The notes beneath the pieces are model-generated. The model ran no database searches. It was not told where the DNA came from and saw nothing but the letters and a program-made list of their open reading frames with translations. Below are positions 40,954-49,176 of a stretch of 64,000 nt of DNA, one piece after another. The stretch spans positions 186,001 to 250,000 of the forward strand of contig NZ_CBDBDD010000006.1 of assembly GCF_965203655.1 (NCBI RefSeq), read 5' to 3'. The stretch comes from Poriferisodalis sp965203655 (lineage in GTDB: Bacteria > Actinomycetota > Acidimicrobiia > Acidimicrobiales > Poriferisodalaceae). Each line of letters begins with the position of its first letter. Position 1 is the first letter of the stretch. The position numbers and the translations under genes were made by a program.

Positions 40954-42366
40954 CTACTCGCCCTCGATGATGGCGAGCTGGTTGGCGATCGCCTCGAAGG
41001 ACTGGGCGTTGAGGAATCCGCCGGCGTCGTCGATCGATTGCCGGAGGTACTGGGCGGTGTCGGTCACGAGACCGCGTACCTGTTCGAGATCGTGGGTCAG
41101 TCGTCCGCTGCGTTTGCGCCACGTGCCACCGACCATGACCGAGTCGACGACTCCGGGGTGGCCTTGAAGCACGACGTGGCCGGCCGCGTCGGCGCCGGTC
41201 CAGCCGCTCATCGAGATGTCGGTGCCGTCGAGCAGTACGAGGTCGGCAGCCATACCCACGGCGATACGGCCGACGGTTGCCTCGAGGCCGCACGCTCGCG
41301 CACCGTTGACGGTTATCCACGCGAGCGCGTCGCCGGCCGCAACCGTGGTGCCACTGAACATCTCGCCGGATGCGATGCGGGCCTCGTTGGCCAGGGCCCG
41401 TTCGACCTGGAGCGCGAGCCGGGCCGCGAAGAACATGTCGCCGTTGTTGTTGGAGACGATGTCGGTGCCGATCGTCGGCGCCATGCCGGCGGATCGGACC
41501 TTCTCGGTTGACGACATGCCCATGCCCATCTGGAGTTCGGTCTCGGGGGTGAAGACCACCGACGCACCGGAGGCCGCGACGGTCTCCCACTCTTCGTCGG
41601 TGCTGAAGTTCATGTGGACGAGCAAGACATCAGGGCCAAGCAACCCCCGGGGACCGAGGTGGTTGCCCACCTCGTGGCCGCCGGCGGTGCTGTTGACGTG
41701 ATGCATGATGCGCAGCCCATTGGATCGGGCGAACTCGTATTGATCGGGCACGTCGACGGGCCGCGCTATACCGAACTCCTCGGGGCAGATGCCCATCGTG
41801 ATGAGCGGATGGTCGGCCGCCGCGGCGGCGAGATCGACGAGCCGCGCCGCCCGGTCGGCATTGGATCCGTAGCGGTCTGCGCTTCCCGGCGGGACGTTGA
41901 ACCCCGCTCCCCACCACGCGCGGATCCCGGACTCGGAAAGGCCCCGCAATGCGGCCGCGCCGTGGGCCGGGCTCAAGATGTTGTGGCTGTAATCGGCCAC
42001 CGTCGTGACGCCGCAGCTCAACGCGTCGAGCGCCCCGGCCAACTGCGCGATGTAGAGATCTTCGGGCCGGTACGCGTCGGCGGCCGTGGTGCGAATGCCG
42101 ATCACATAGTCCATGAGCGACCAGTTCGCCGTCACGCTGCGCAGCGGAAGCTGCCACACGTGACGGTGGCAGTCGACCAGCCCTGGGATGAGGATCATCC
42201 CGCGAGCGTCAACCCGCTCCGCATCACGTGTTGTGGCTTCGTCGACCGACCCGACCGCGCTGATGGAACCGTCCCGGATCAACACGTCGCCCACGACCGT
42301 GCCCATCTCGGCGTCCATCGACACGATCGTGGCTCCCTTGATGACCACCGCAGCGTTCTCAGCCAT
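40954..42366 (-). CDS. Amidohydrolase (ATZ/TRZ/SsnA-like metal-dependent deaminase family)
   Basis: 470 residues from ATG 42366. The amidohydrolase barrel begins with IPGLVDCHRHVWQ (the HxH metal site). Later metal and catalytic residues lie in HHVNSTAGGHE, LLVHMNFSTDEEW and TIGTDIVSNNNGDMFFAARLALQ (the usual terminal Asp). The flanking beta-sandwich is typical: VVIKGATIVSMDAEMGTVVGDVLIRDG and RIAVGMAADLVLLDG. Members deaminate or dechlorinate triazines, guanine and related rings. It is carried with the cupin gene inside the tRNA-flanked segment, so it is likely acquired. Confidence 0.83.
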   Translation of the reverse strand: MAENAAVVIKGATIVSMDAEMGTVVGDVLIRDGSISAVGSVDEATTRDAERVDARGMILIPGLVDCHRHVWQLPLRSVTANWSLMDYVIGIRTTAADAYRPEDLYIAQLAGALDALSCGVTTVADYSHNILSPAHGAAALRGLSESGIRAWWGAGFNVPPGSADRYGSNADRAARLVDLAAAAADHPLITMGICPEEFGIARPVDVPDQYEFARSNGLRIMHHVNSTAGGHEVGNHLGPRGLLGPDVLLVHMNFSTDEEWETVAASGASVVFTPETELQMGMGMSSTEKVRSAGMAPTIGTDIVSNNNGDMFFAARLALQVERALANEARIASGEMFSGTTVAAGDALAWITVNGARACGLEATVGRIAVGMAADLVLLDGTDISMSGWTGADAAGHVVLQGHPGVVDSVMVGGTWRKRSGRLTHDLEQVRGLVTDTAQYLRQSIDDAGGFLNAQSFEAIANQLAIIEGE

Positions 42367-42422
42367 GTCGTCGACCGTAGTAGTTCGAATATGGGCACGC
42401 CCCCCTGGCCTGCCTTCGGTGA

Positions 42423-43106
42423 TTGGCGATTAACGCCTGCACCCCGCGCAGCTGGCGCAAACCCCCACCAGGACTCAAAGGCGACGAGCTCCAGCAGTTC
42501 TACACAGAACGAGCCCAACGATTCGCGCTGCGAGTCCACGCGCACATCGAAGGCGGCGCCAAGCGGCTCTCGTCGCCCACCCGAGACGGACGGCTCAACA
42601 TCGACCCCGACCAGAACGCCGGACCCAGTCAACAGCCGCTGTACCCGCCGCCGGCAGATCTCACCAGCATCTTCAAGAACCTCCCCCAAGGCATCCTCCA
42701 CCAAGGACTCATCACCGCAATCGTCGAAGACCTCGACTACTTCCAGTGGCCACCATGGGGCACACCGCTGCACGACCAGGTCTACGGACAGCGCAATCCC
42801 GCCGAGAACATCTTCGCCCAGATCAAAGACGAGAACGGCCTCTCCAAAAAGGTCAACCGCATCATGGGCATCGCCGCCCGCCACATCATGTGCCTCGCAC
42901 AAGCCGTCTGGTACAACCTCAAACTCACCCGCAACGGCGAAGCACAACTCGAAGCAGAACTCACAGCCGCCAAACAGGCCCGACGAGCCGCCAACAAGAC
43001 ACAACCCACAAACAACACACCCCAACAGCAGCCGGACACCGACCAACCGGCCTCAAGCCCGCCGACCGGCGAGGCACCCGACTTCCGCGCACGACCACCC
43101 CCATAG
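42423..43106 (+). pseudogene. Transposase remnant (C-terminal part)
   Basis: The 227-codon frame ends with YGQRNPAENIFAQIKDENGLSKKVNRIMGIAARHIMCLAQAVWYNLKL, the RN..E..F..iK....gl C-terminus of DDE-type transposases, and a Gln/Thr/Pro-rich tail. The catalytic N-terminal part with the first two acids is not present. The frame begins abruptly 57 bases from the divergent amidohydrolase start, without a ribosome-binding site. No terminal inverted repeats were noticed. It is probably the leftover of the event that brought in the segment. Confidence 0.55.
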
Positions 43107-43125
43107 CGGACCGGCGACCCGCCAG

Positions 43126-43157
43126 CGAAGCAGACGGCCACGAAGCCGTCTGCTTCG
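43126..43157. terminator. Long hairpin terminator after the transposase remnant
   Basis: Thirteen-base perfect arms CGAAGCAGACGGC and GCCGTCTGCTTCG with a 6-base loop lie 20 bases after the stop at 43106. There is no T-run. Confidence 0.6.
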
Positions 43158-43250
43158 TCGCGTGCGTCCACACGCACCTCACCGCCTAACGAACGCGAAC
43201 CGGCAAACCACCACCAAAACAAGCCCTGAACACGGGCCGAAACGCGCAAA

Positions 43251-43271
43251 ATCGGGCCAAAAAGGCCCGAT
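43251..43271 (-). terminator. Terminator of the initiator tRNA-Met gene
   Basis: Eight-base perfect arms ATCGGGCC and GGCCCGAT enclose five bases and are followed on the minus strand by TTTTG. It is 49 bases beyond the tRNA 3' end in the direction of tRNA transcription. Confidence 0.6.
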
Positions 43272-43313
43272 CTAGGTGCAACTGGCCAACACAAATGGGG
43301 TGCACTGGCCAAG

Positions 43314-43350
43314 ACCCCTTGGTGGCGGGGGCAGGATTTGAACCTGCGAC
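43314..43350. repeat. Attachment-site repeat within tRNA-Met, proximal copy
   Basis: Identical to 40211-40247. It overlaps the 3' part of the intact tRNA, the usual integration target of tyrosine recombinases. Confidence 0.7.
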
Positions 43351-43396
43351 CTTCGGGTTATGAGCCCGACGAGCTTCCAGACTGCTCCACCCCGCG
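43320..43396 (-). tRNA. Initiator tRNA-fMet(CAT)
   Basis: 77 bases with CCA encoded. The anticodon is CAT in CTCATAA, the T-loop is GTTCAAATC, and the D-loop AGCAGTCTGGAAGCTCGTC is of normal form. Initiator hallmarks are the GGG/CCC run of the anticodon stem and a mismatched first acceptor pair (C1 opposite C72). Positions 2-7 pair perfectly with 66-71. Confidence 0.93.
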
Positions 43397-43509
43397 GCGA
43401 GAGCGTCAACACTACCAGCGGCCTCCCGAGGCCAGCAAGGTCGCGGTTCTCCCATTGGCAACCCCTATGGTGAATTCCCCATAATGGGTTGAGGAGGGAT
43501 GGCCTACCT

Positions 43510-43797
43510 ATGTCACTTCCCTACGAAGAGGTCGTCTCAGCACGCCGGGCACGACTTGCCCCTGAGGTCGCGGCTCAAGGCGAGGTGTTCGCGCGGGCGT
43601 ACGAGATTGCGATGCAGGTCGTGGACCTGCGTGAGAAGCACGGCTTGACCCAGGGCCAGCTGGCCGAACGCTGCGGTGTGAATCAAGCCGACATCAGCAG
43701 GATCGAGCGCGGCTCCACGAGTCCGACGGCGCGCACCCTCCAGCGGATCGCTGACGCTCTCGATGCCGATATTCGGCTCGTAGCACGCGCCTCCTGA
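43510..43797 (+). CDS. XRE-family HTH protein (HigA-like antitoxin)
   Basis: 95 residues from ATG 43510, with GAGGAGGG 11 bases upstream. A single XRE domain lies near 40-93 (LREKHGLTQGQLAERCGVNQADISRIERGSTSPTARTLQRIADALDADIRLV). This size and composition is typical of HigA/RelB-type antitoxins following a HigB toxin, but no toxin precedes it (the tRNA gene does). An imperfect palindrome over a CATAAT -10-like box (about 43467-43492) may be its own operator. It is best regarded as a solitary regulator. Confidence 0.8.
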   Translation: MSLPYEEVVSARRARLAPEVAAQGEVFARAYEIAMQVVDLREKHGLTQGQLAERCGVNQADISRIERGSTSPTARTLQRIADALDADIRLVARAS

Positions 43798-43832
43798 TCA
43801 GGCCCGAGGCCCTATCAGAGACGGGCTGCGGG

Positions 43833-46800
43833 CTAGCCGCCGGTGGCGGCTTGTTGGAGGATTCGGGCGGCTCTGGCTATCAGGCGCTCGGCTTCGTCGA
43901 CGGCCTCTTGGTAGGCGGCCAGGTCGCCTTCTCGCAGGGCGACGTCGGCTCGCTCGAAGGCCCTCGCGGCACGTTCGAGCAGGTCGCCTACGTCGTCGGT
44001 GTCCGGTGCGGTGTCGGGCTCGTCGTCGGGCACAGCTGCGGCTGGCTCGTCCTCGGGTTCGTCGGGTGTCGTGGGCGCCGCAGTGGTCGATCGGATCGTC
44101 CCGTTGCCGATGTCGATCTCGGCCCCGCCGATCGCCTTCTCGAGCGCCCCTTCGAACGTCTCGGAGATCACCACTCTCGAGCCGATGCCGGCAATCACGA
44201 GCTGCAGCTCGGGCACGGCCGTCGGCCCAGTCGCCGCAATGAACAGCGGCCGCACGTACAGCAGCGAGTTCTCCACCGGGATCAGCAGCAGGTTGCCGGG
44301 CCGCACCACCGAGCCGTTCTGGTTCAGCAGCGTCAGCCGCTCGGAGATCTCCTCCTCGGTCTGGATGTTCGAGTTGAACAGCGCCGGACCGTCGATCGGC
44401 TGGTCCGACCGGATCTCGAACACCTCGATGTCGCCATAGCGATCGGGGTCGTTGTGGACCACCATGAAGCCTTCGAGGTTCTTCCTTGAGTCATCCTCGG
44501 AGAACGGCACGAACGGCCGGAAGATCACGAACGACTCGGCATCGTCTCCCGGCAATCGGAACAGCAGGTACTGCGGCGAGATGCGGGCCTCGACCGTGGC
44601 GATCACCTGACCGGTCGTCTCGTCGCGCACCGTCTCGACGGTGGTCTGGCCGATCGAGTCGCCCGGGTCCTGCGCCACCGCCCACGCACCCGCGGCGTCG
44701 TAGAACTCCGACGGGTCGCTCAGGCGATACCGGCCCCAGGCATCGGTCTGCACCCGGAACAGATCCTCGGGATAGCGGAAGTGCTCCTGCAATTCCATCG
44801 GCGGCGGTCCGTCCGCGAACAGGTCCGGGAACTGCTTCTTGTACGACTGCACGATCGGGTCGTCTTCGTCGACGATGTAGAACGTGACCGTGCCGTCGTG
44901 GGCGTCCACGGTGGCCTTCACCGAGTTCCGCACGTAGTTGATCGTCTCGCGCAGGTCGCTGCCCAGCGTCGCCGCCCGCGGGTTGGTCCGCTGCGCATAC
45001 GGGAACTGCGTCGTGGTGGTGTAGGCGTCGAGCACCCACTTGACCTGCCCGTCGATCACCACCGGGTAGGGGTCGTTGTCATACGACAGGAAAGGAGCCA
45101 GCAGGCGCACCCGGTCCTGGATGTCACGGTTGTAGAGGATCCGGCTGTCGCCCTGGATCTCCCCCGACACCAGCAGGTTCGGCTCGGCGAAACGCACGGC
45201 AAACGCCAGCCGCCGGAAGATGCCGCCGATGCCGACGCCGTCTTCACCGTCATAACGGGTGGTCTCGGTGCGGTCGTCGTCGTCCTGGAAGTCGACCTCG
45301 GCACGCTGGGCGCCCACGATGGCGTAGCCGGCGAGGCCCTCGCCCACGTACAACCCCGGCTCGTCGAGCTCGAGCGTCTCGGCGCCAGGCTCGGTCACGC
45401 CGGGGATGTCGCCCAGCACGTACGCGGGGCGGCCGTTGGCGTCCACCCCGTTCGCCGGCGCCGCCGCCACGCCGTAGCCGTGGGTGTAGGCGACGTGCTC
45501 GGTCTCCCAGGTATCGGTGGGCAGCTCGGTGGGTCGCAGCTCACGCGCTGCCAGCACGATTTGCGTCACCCGGCCGTCGATCTCGTAGCGGTCGACGTCG
45601 ATGTCGCGGAAGTCGTAGAAGCTCTTGATGCCCTGGGTCTGCTGGAACGTGTCCTGCATGACGGCCGGGTCGAGCAGCCGCACGTTGCGCACCGTGTCGA
45701 AGTTGTTCTCGATGTCCTCGGCGGTCAGCTCCGGCTCGTACTGGAACTCGCTCTGGGTGACGTTGTCGAGCCCCAGTGCGATGCGGGTCATCTCGATGTT
45801 GCGCTCGATGTAGGGCGCCTCGCGGGTCGATTCGGACGGCTCCACCTGGAAGCGCTGGATGATGGCGGGGTAGGCAGCGCCCGCCAGGCCCGCGACGACG
45901 GCCCACAGCGCCACCGCGATCACGGGGTAGGTGAAGCCCCGCCGCCAGATGTTCACCACCAGCAGCACGAAGCTGAAGGCGCTGATGACCATGAGCAGCT
46001 GCAGCACCGGCAACTGAGCGTTCACGTCGGTGTAGGTGGCGCCGTCCACGAATCCCCGGGTGGACAGCGTCAGCTCGAAGCGGTCGAAGTAGTAGCCGAC
46101 GGCCTTGATCAGCGCCAGCAGGCCCAGCAGCAGCGACAGGTGCGCCTTCACCTGGGGCGTCACCCGGTTGCCCGCGGGCGCCTGGACCCGGATGGACCCG
46201 TTGAGGTAGTGCCAGATCGCGGTGAAGATGAACGTGACCAGGATTGCCGCGAACGCCCAGCTGACGAGGAAGTTGAAGAACGGCAGGCGGAAGACGTAGA
46301 AGCCGATGTCGCGGCCGAACTGGGGGTCTTCGAGGCCGAAGTCGGTGGCGTTCACGAAGAACAGCCACGATTCCCATTGGCCTGAGACGCCCGCCCCGAC
46401 CATGAAGGCCAGGATGAGCGCCACCGCGGTGCGGATGAGGAAGCGGCGGCGGCCGCTCATCTGGCGCCAGCGGGCTGCGATGTCCTCGGGAGGGCCTGCC
46501 AGTGCGGCACGGCCCGCCAGACGTTCGGCGATGAACAGGTTCACCCACAGCAGGACGAAGAAGATCGCCGTGAACAGCAGGCCGAGGCCGATCTTGGCCC
46601 ACAGCACCTTCCACCACACCGAGGCGTAGCCCAGGCTGTCGAACCACAGGTAGTCGGTCCAGAAGCCGGCGAGGCCCCGGACCGACAGCAGCAGGATGAA
46701 GCCCGCCGCAACGATGATGGCGATGATCAGCCGGAAGCGCGTGAGGCCCCGTGGGCGGCCTGGCCTGCCGGGCCTGCCCGGACCCTGCGGGCCTTGGGGG

Positions 46801-46886
46801 CCTTGGGGACCTTGCGGTCGCTGGGGACCCCCCGATCCGGGAGGTGGCTCGGAGGAGGGAGGCGGCATGTCCTCGGGGGGACGCAT
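43833..46886 (-). CDS. UPF0182 family membrane protein
   Basis: 1017 residues from ATG 46886. It has a proline-rich N-terminus with repeated P-Q-G units (PQGPQGPQGPQGP), then about seven membrane helices in the first 330 residues. A large extracytoplasmic domain follows (ERNIEMTRIALGLDN, AYTHGYGVAAAPANGVD, EPNLLVSGEIQGDSRILYNRDI, HFRYPEDLFRVQTDAWGRY). It ends in a low-complexity acidic/proline region and a helical tail. The family is characteristic of Actinobacteria and its function is unknown. It is divergent from purN across 83 bases. Confidence 0.93.
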   Translation of the reverse strand: MRPPEDMPPPSSEPPPGSGGPQRPQGPQGPQGPQGPGRPGRPGRPRGLTRFRLIIAIIVAAGFILLLSVRGLAGFWTDYLWFDSLGYASVWWKVLWAKIGLGLLFTAIFFVLLWVNLFIAERLAGRAALAGPPEDIAARWRQMSGRRRFLIRTAVALILAFMVGAGVSGQWESWLFFVNATDFGLEDPQFGRDIGFYVFRLPFFNFLVSWAFAAILVTFIFTAIWHYLNGSIRVQAPAGNRVTPQVKAHLSLLLGLLALIKAVGYYFDRFELTLSTRGFVDGATYTDVNAQLPVLQLLMVISAFSFVLLVVNIWRRGFTYPVIAVALWAVVAGLAGAAYPAIIQRFQVEPSESTREAPYIERNIEMTRIALGLDNVTQSEFQYEPELTAEDIENNFDTVRNVRLLDPAVMQDTFQQTQGIKSFYDFRDIDVDRYEIDGRVTQIVLAARELRPTELPTDTWETEHVAYTHGYGVAAAPANGVDANGRPAYVLGDIPGVTEPGAETLELDEPGLYVGEGLAGYAIVGAQRAEVDFQDDDDRTETTRYDGEDGVGIGGIFRRLAFAVRFAEPNLLVSGEIQGDSRILYNRDIQDRVRLLAPFLSYDNDPYPVVIDGQVKWVLDAYTTTTQFPYAQRTNPRAATLGSDLRETINYVRNSVKATVDAHDGTVTFYIVDEDDPIVQSYKKQFPDLFADGPPPMELQEHFRYPEDLFRVQTDAWGRYRLSDPSEFYDAAGAWAVAQDPGDSIGQTTVETVRDETTGQVIATVEARISPQYLLFRLPGDDAESFVIFRPFVPFSEDDSRKNLEGFMVVHNDPDRYGDIEVFEIRSDQPIDGPALFNSNIQTEEEISERLTLLNQNGSVVRPGNLLLIPVENSLLYVRPLFIAATGPTAVPELQLVIAGIGSRVVISETFEGALEKAIGGAEIDIGNGTIRSTTAAPTTPDEPEDEPAAAVPDDEPDTAPDTDDVGDLLERAARAFERADVALREGDLAAYQEAVDEAERLIARAARILQQAATGG

Positions 46887-46969
46887 ACGGCAGCGAGGCT
46901 ACTGGGGCGCGTCGTGCCAGCAGGCGGCGGACCGCCGGTTTGTCGGGCGGGGCGCGTAGGTTCGGCGCG

Positions 46970-47593
46970 GTGCGGCTGGCGGTACTGGTCTCGGGAACCG
47001 GATCCATCCTCGAAGCGATGCTCGGCGGCGGGCTGCCGGTGGACCTGGTGGGGGCCGATCGGCCGTGCCGGGGGCTGGGCATCGCCGCCGATGCCGGGAT
47101 CGAGACCGTGCTGGTGGCGCGTGCGGACTGGATGGGCGGGGCCGGCGATGCGGCGCAGCGGCGCTTCGATCGGGAGGGCTACAGCTGCGAACTGGCCGCC
47201 GTGCTGGCCGAACGAGGCGTCGACGTGGTGGCGATGGCTGGCTTCGGCACGGTGCTGGACGGGTCGTTCTTCGAATGGGGCGACGGGCGCTACCGGGGGC
47301 GCGTGCTGAACACCCACCCGTCGCTGCTGCCGGCGTTTCCCGGCTGGCATGCGGTGCGCGACGCGCTCGAAGCCGGGGCCGCCCAGTCGGGCTGCACGGT
47401 GCACGTCGCGATTCCCGAGGTGGACGCCGGCCCGGTGCTGGCACAGCAGGCGGTGCCGGTGCTGGCGGGCGACGACGAGGCCACGCTGCACGAGCGCATC
47501 AAGGCGACCGAACGCGAGCTCTACCCGGCGACGATTGCGGCGTTTCTCGAGCGGTGCACCCAAGAACGGATCCCGGAAGGACAGACCAGATGA
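46970..47593 (+). CDS. purN: Phosphoribosylglycinamide formyltransferase
   Basis: 207 residues from GTG 46970. The GART fold shows AVLVSGTGSILEAML, the catalytic histidine in NTHPSLLPAFPGWHAVRDAL and the catalytic aspartate in AIPEVDAGPVLAQQ. It transfers a formyl group from 10-formyl-THF to GAR, step 3 of purine synthesis. The usual GSNL after the first strand reads GTGS here. It overlaps purH by four bases, forming a purNH operon. Confidence 0.9.
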   Translation: MRLAVLVSGTGSILEAMLGGGLPVDLVGADRPCRGLGIAADAGIETVLVARADWMGGAGDAAQRRFDREGYSCELAAVLAERGVDVVAMAGFGTVLDGSFFEWGDGRYRGRVLNTHPSLLPAFPGWHAVRDALEAGAAQSGCTVHVAIPEVDAGPVLAQQAVPVLAGDDEATLHERIKATERELYPATIAAFLERCTQERIPEGQTR

Positions 47594-49148
47594 GGGCGTT
47601 GATCTCGGTATGGGACAAGACCGGCGTGGTGGAGTTCGCGACCCGGCTGTCGGACCTCGGGTGGGAGATCGTGTCGAGCGGCGGGACTGCCGCGGCGCTG
47701 GCCGAGGCCGGCGTGCCGGTGCTGGCGGTGGAGGACGTCACCGGCAGCCCCGAGATGCTCGACGGCCGGGTGAAGACGCTGCACCCGCGCATCCACGGCG
47801 GGATCCTGGCGGACCGGTCGAAGCCGGCGCACCTGGCGTCGCTGGACGAGCACGGCATCGCGGCCATCGACTTGGTGGTGTGCAACCTGTATCCGTTCCG
47901 GTCCGACCCGGGGCCCGAGCTCATCGACATCGGCGGGCCGGCAATGGTGCGCGCTGCTGCGAAGAACCACGGTGACGTTGCGGGCGGCGTGGGCGTGGTG
48001 GTGGACCCCGCCGATTACGAGGCGGTGCTGGCCGAGCTGGATGAGGCAGGTGCTGGTGGGCTGAGCGCGGCGACGCGGCGTCGGCTGGCGCGGGCCGCCT
48101 TCGCCCATACGGCTGCCTACGACGCGGCGATCGTGAGCTGGCTGGACGAGCCCGCCGAGGGCGAGATGGAGGCGGGGGCCGGTGAGTCAACTCCCCTGCC
48201 GCCGACCGTGCACTTGGCGCTGGAACGGGTGGACGAATGCCGCTACGGCGAGAACCCACACCATCGCGGCGCCCGCTACCGGCCGGTCGGCGAGTCGACC
48301 TGGTGGGACCACGCCTACCAGCACAGCGGGCTGGCGCTGAGCTACCTGAACTTCTTCGACGCTGATGCGGCGTGGCGGATCGTGCACGACCTCGGCGCCG
48401 CTGAGGGCTCTTCGGCGGTCGCGATCGTGAAGCACGCCAACCCGTGCGGTGCCGCGGCCGGCGACGATCTCGCCGACGTGTACCAGCGGGCGTACGACTG
48501 CGATGCCCGCTCGGCATTCGGCGGCATCGTGGCGTTCAACCAGATCGTCGACCTCGACACGGTCGAGCGCATCGAAGCCGCCGCCCAGGCCGATTTGATC
48601 ATCGCGCCGGGCTACGAGGACGGCGTGGTGGAGCGTCTTGAGGCGAAGCGGCGCAACACCCGGGTGCTGGAGGCACCGCGGCCCGACGAGGCCGGCCTGT
48701 CATTGCGGCAGATCAACGGCGGATGGCTGGTGCAGTCGCCCCACACGTTCGCATCGGCGCCTGAGAACTGGCAGGTGGTGACTGAGCGCAAGCCCACGGC
48801 GAGCGAGCTGGCCGACGCCCGTTTCGCCTGGCGGGTCTGCGGGCACGTCATGTCGAACGCGATCGTGCTGGCGCGGGACCGCACAGCCTGGGGCATTGGT
48901 GCCGGCCAGCAGAACCGAGTGGAGTCGGGCAGCTCGCCGCCGCGAAAGCCGATGGGCGGGCTGCCGGCGGCGCCTGCGCCAGCGACGCGTTCTACCCCTT
49001 CGGCGACGGCGTCGAGGCTGCTGCGGAGGCCGGCGTGGCCGTGGTGGTGCAACCCGGCGGCGCCCTGCGCGACGACGATGTGATTGCCCGAGCCAACGAG
49101 CTCGGCCTTGCCATGCTGTTCACCGGCGAGCGGCAGTTCCGCCACTAG
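47590..49148 (+). CDS. purH: Bifunctional AICAR transformylase/IMP cyclohydrolase, with apparent 1-nt frameshift
   Basis: The frame from ATG 47590 encodes the MGS/IMPCH domain (ALISVWDKTGVVEFATRL, GRVKTLHPRIHGGIL) and most of the AICARFT domain (LRYGENPHH-like CRYGENPHH, VAIVKHANPCGAA, SNAIVLARD). At about 48930 the homologous sequence continues in the +1 frame (QLAAAKADGRAAGGACASDAFYPFGD...GERQFRH) to TAG 49146-49148. Inserting one base in GGGC-AGC would restore V-E-S-G-Q-L, the normal PurH sequence, and a 519-residue protein. As written, the frame ends at 49083 with about 50 foreign residues. Purine synthesis makes purH nearly indispensable, so a sequencing error or very recent mutation is likely. 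Confidence 0.85.
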
Positions 49149-49176
49149 TAAGTACCTGAACGGAGGTCGGCGGAAC

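Noticed and set aside
41614..43275. A 553-codon plus-strand frame across the amidohydrolase and transposase remnant
   Set aside because: It is antisense to a clear amidohydrolase and out of frame with the transposase-like sequence. Its translation is low complexity, rich in Thr/Ser/Pro/Arg.
46887..46969. Purine riboswitch or other leader upstream of purN
   Set aside because: The 83-base divergent gap is too short and shows no conserved riboswitch core that I can recognise.
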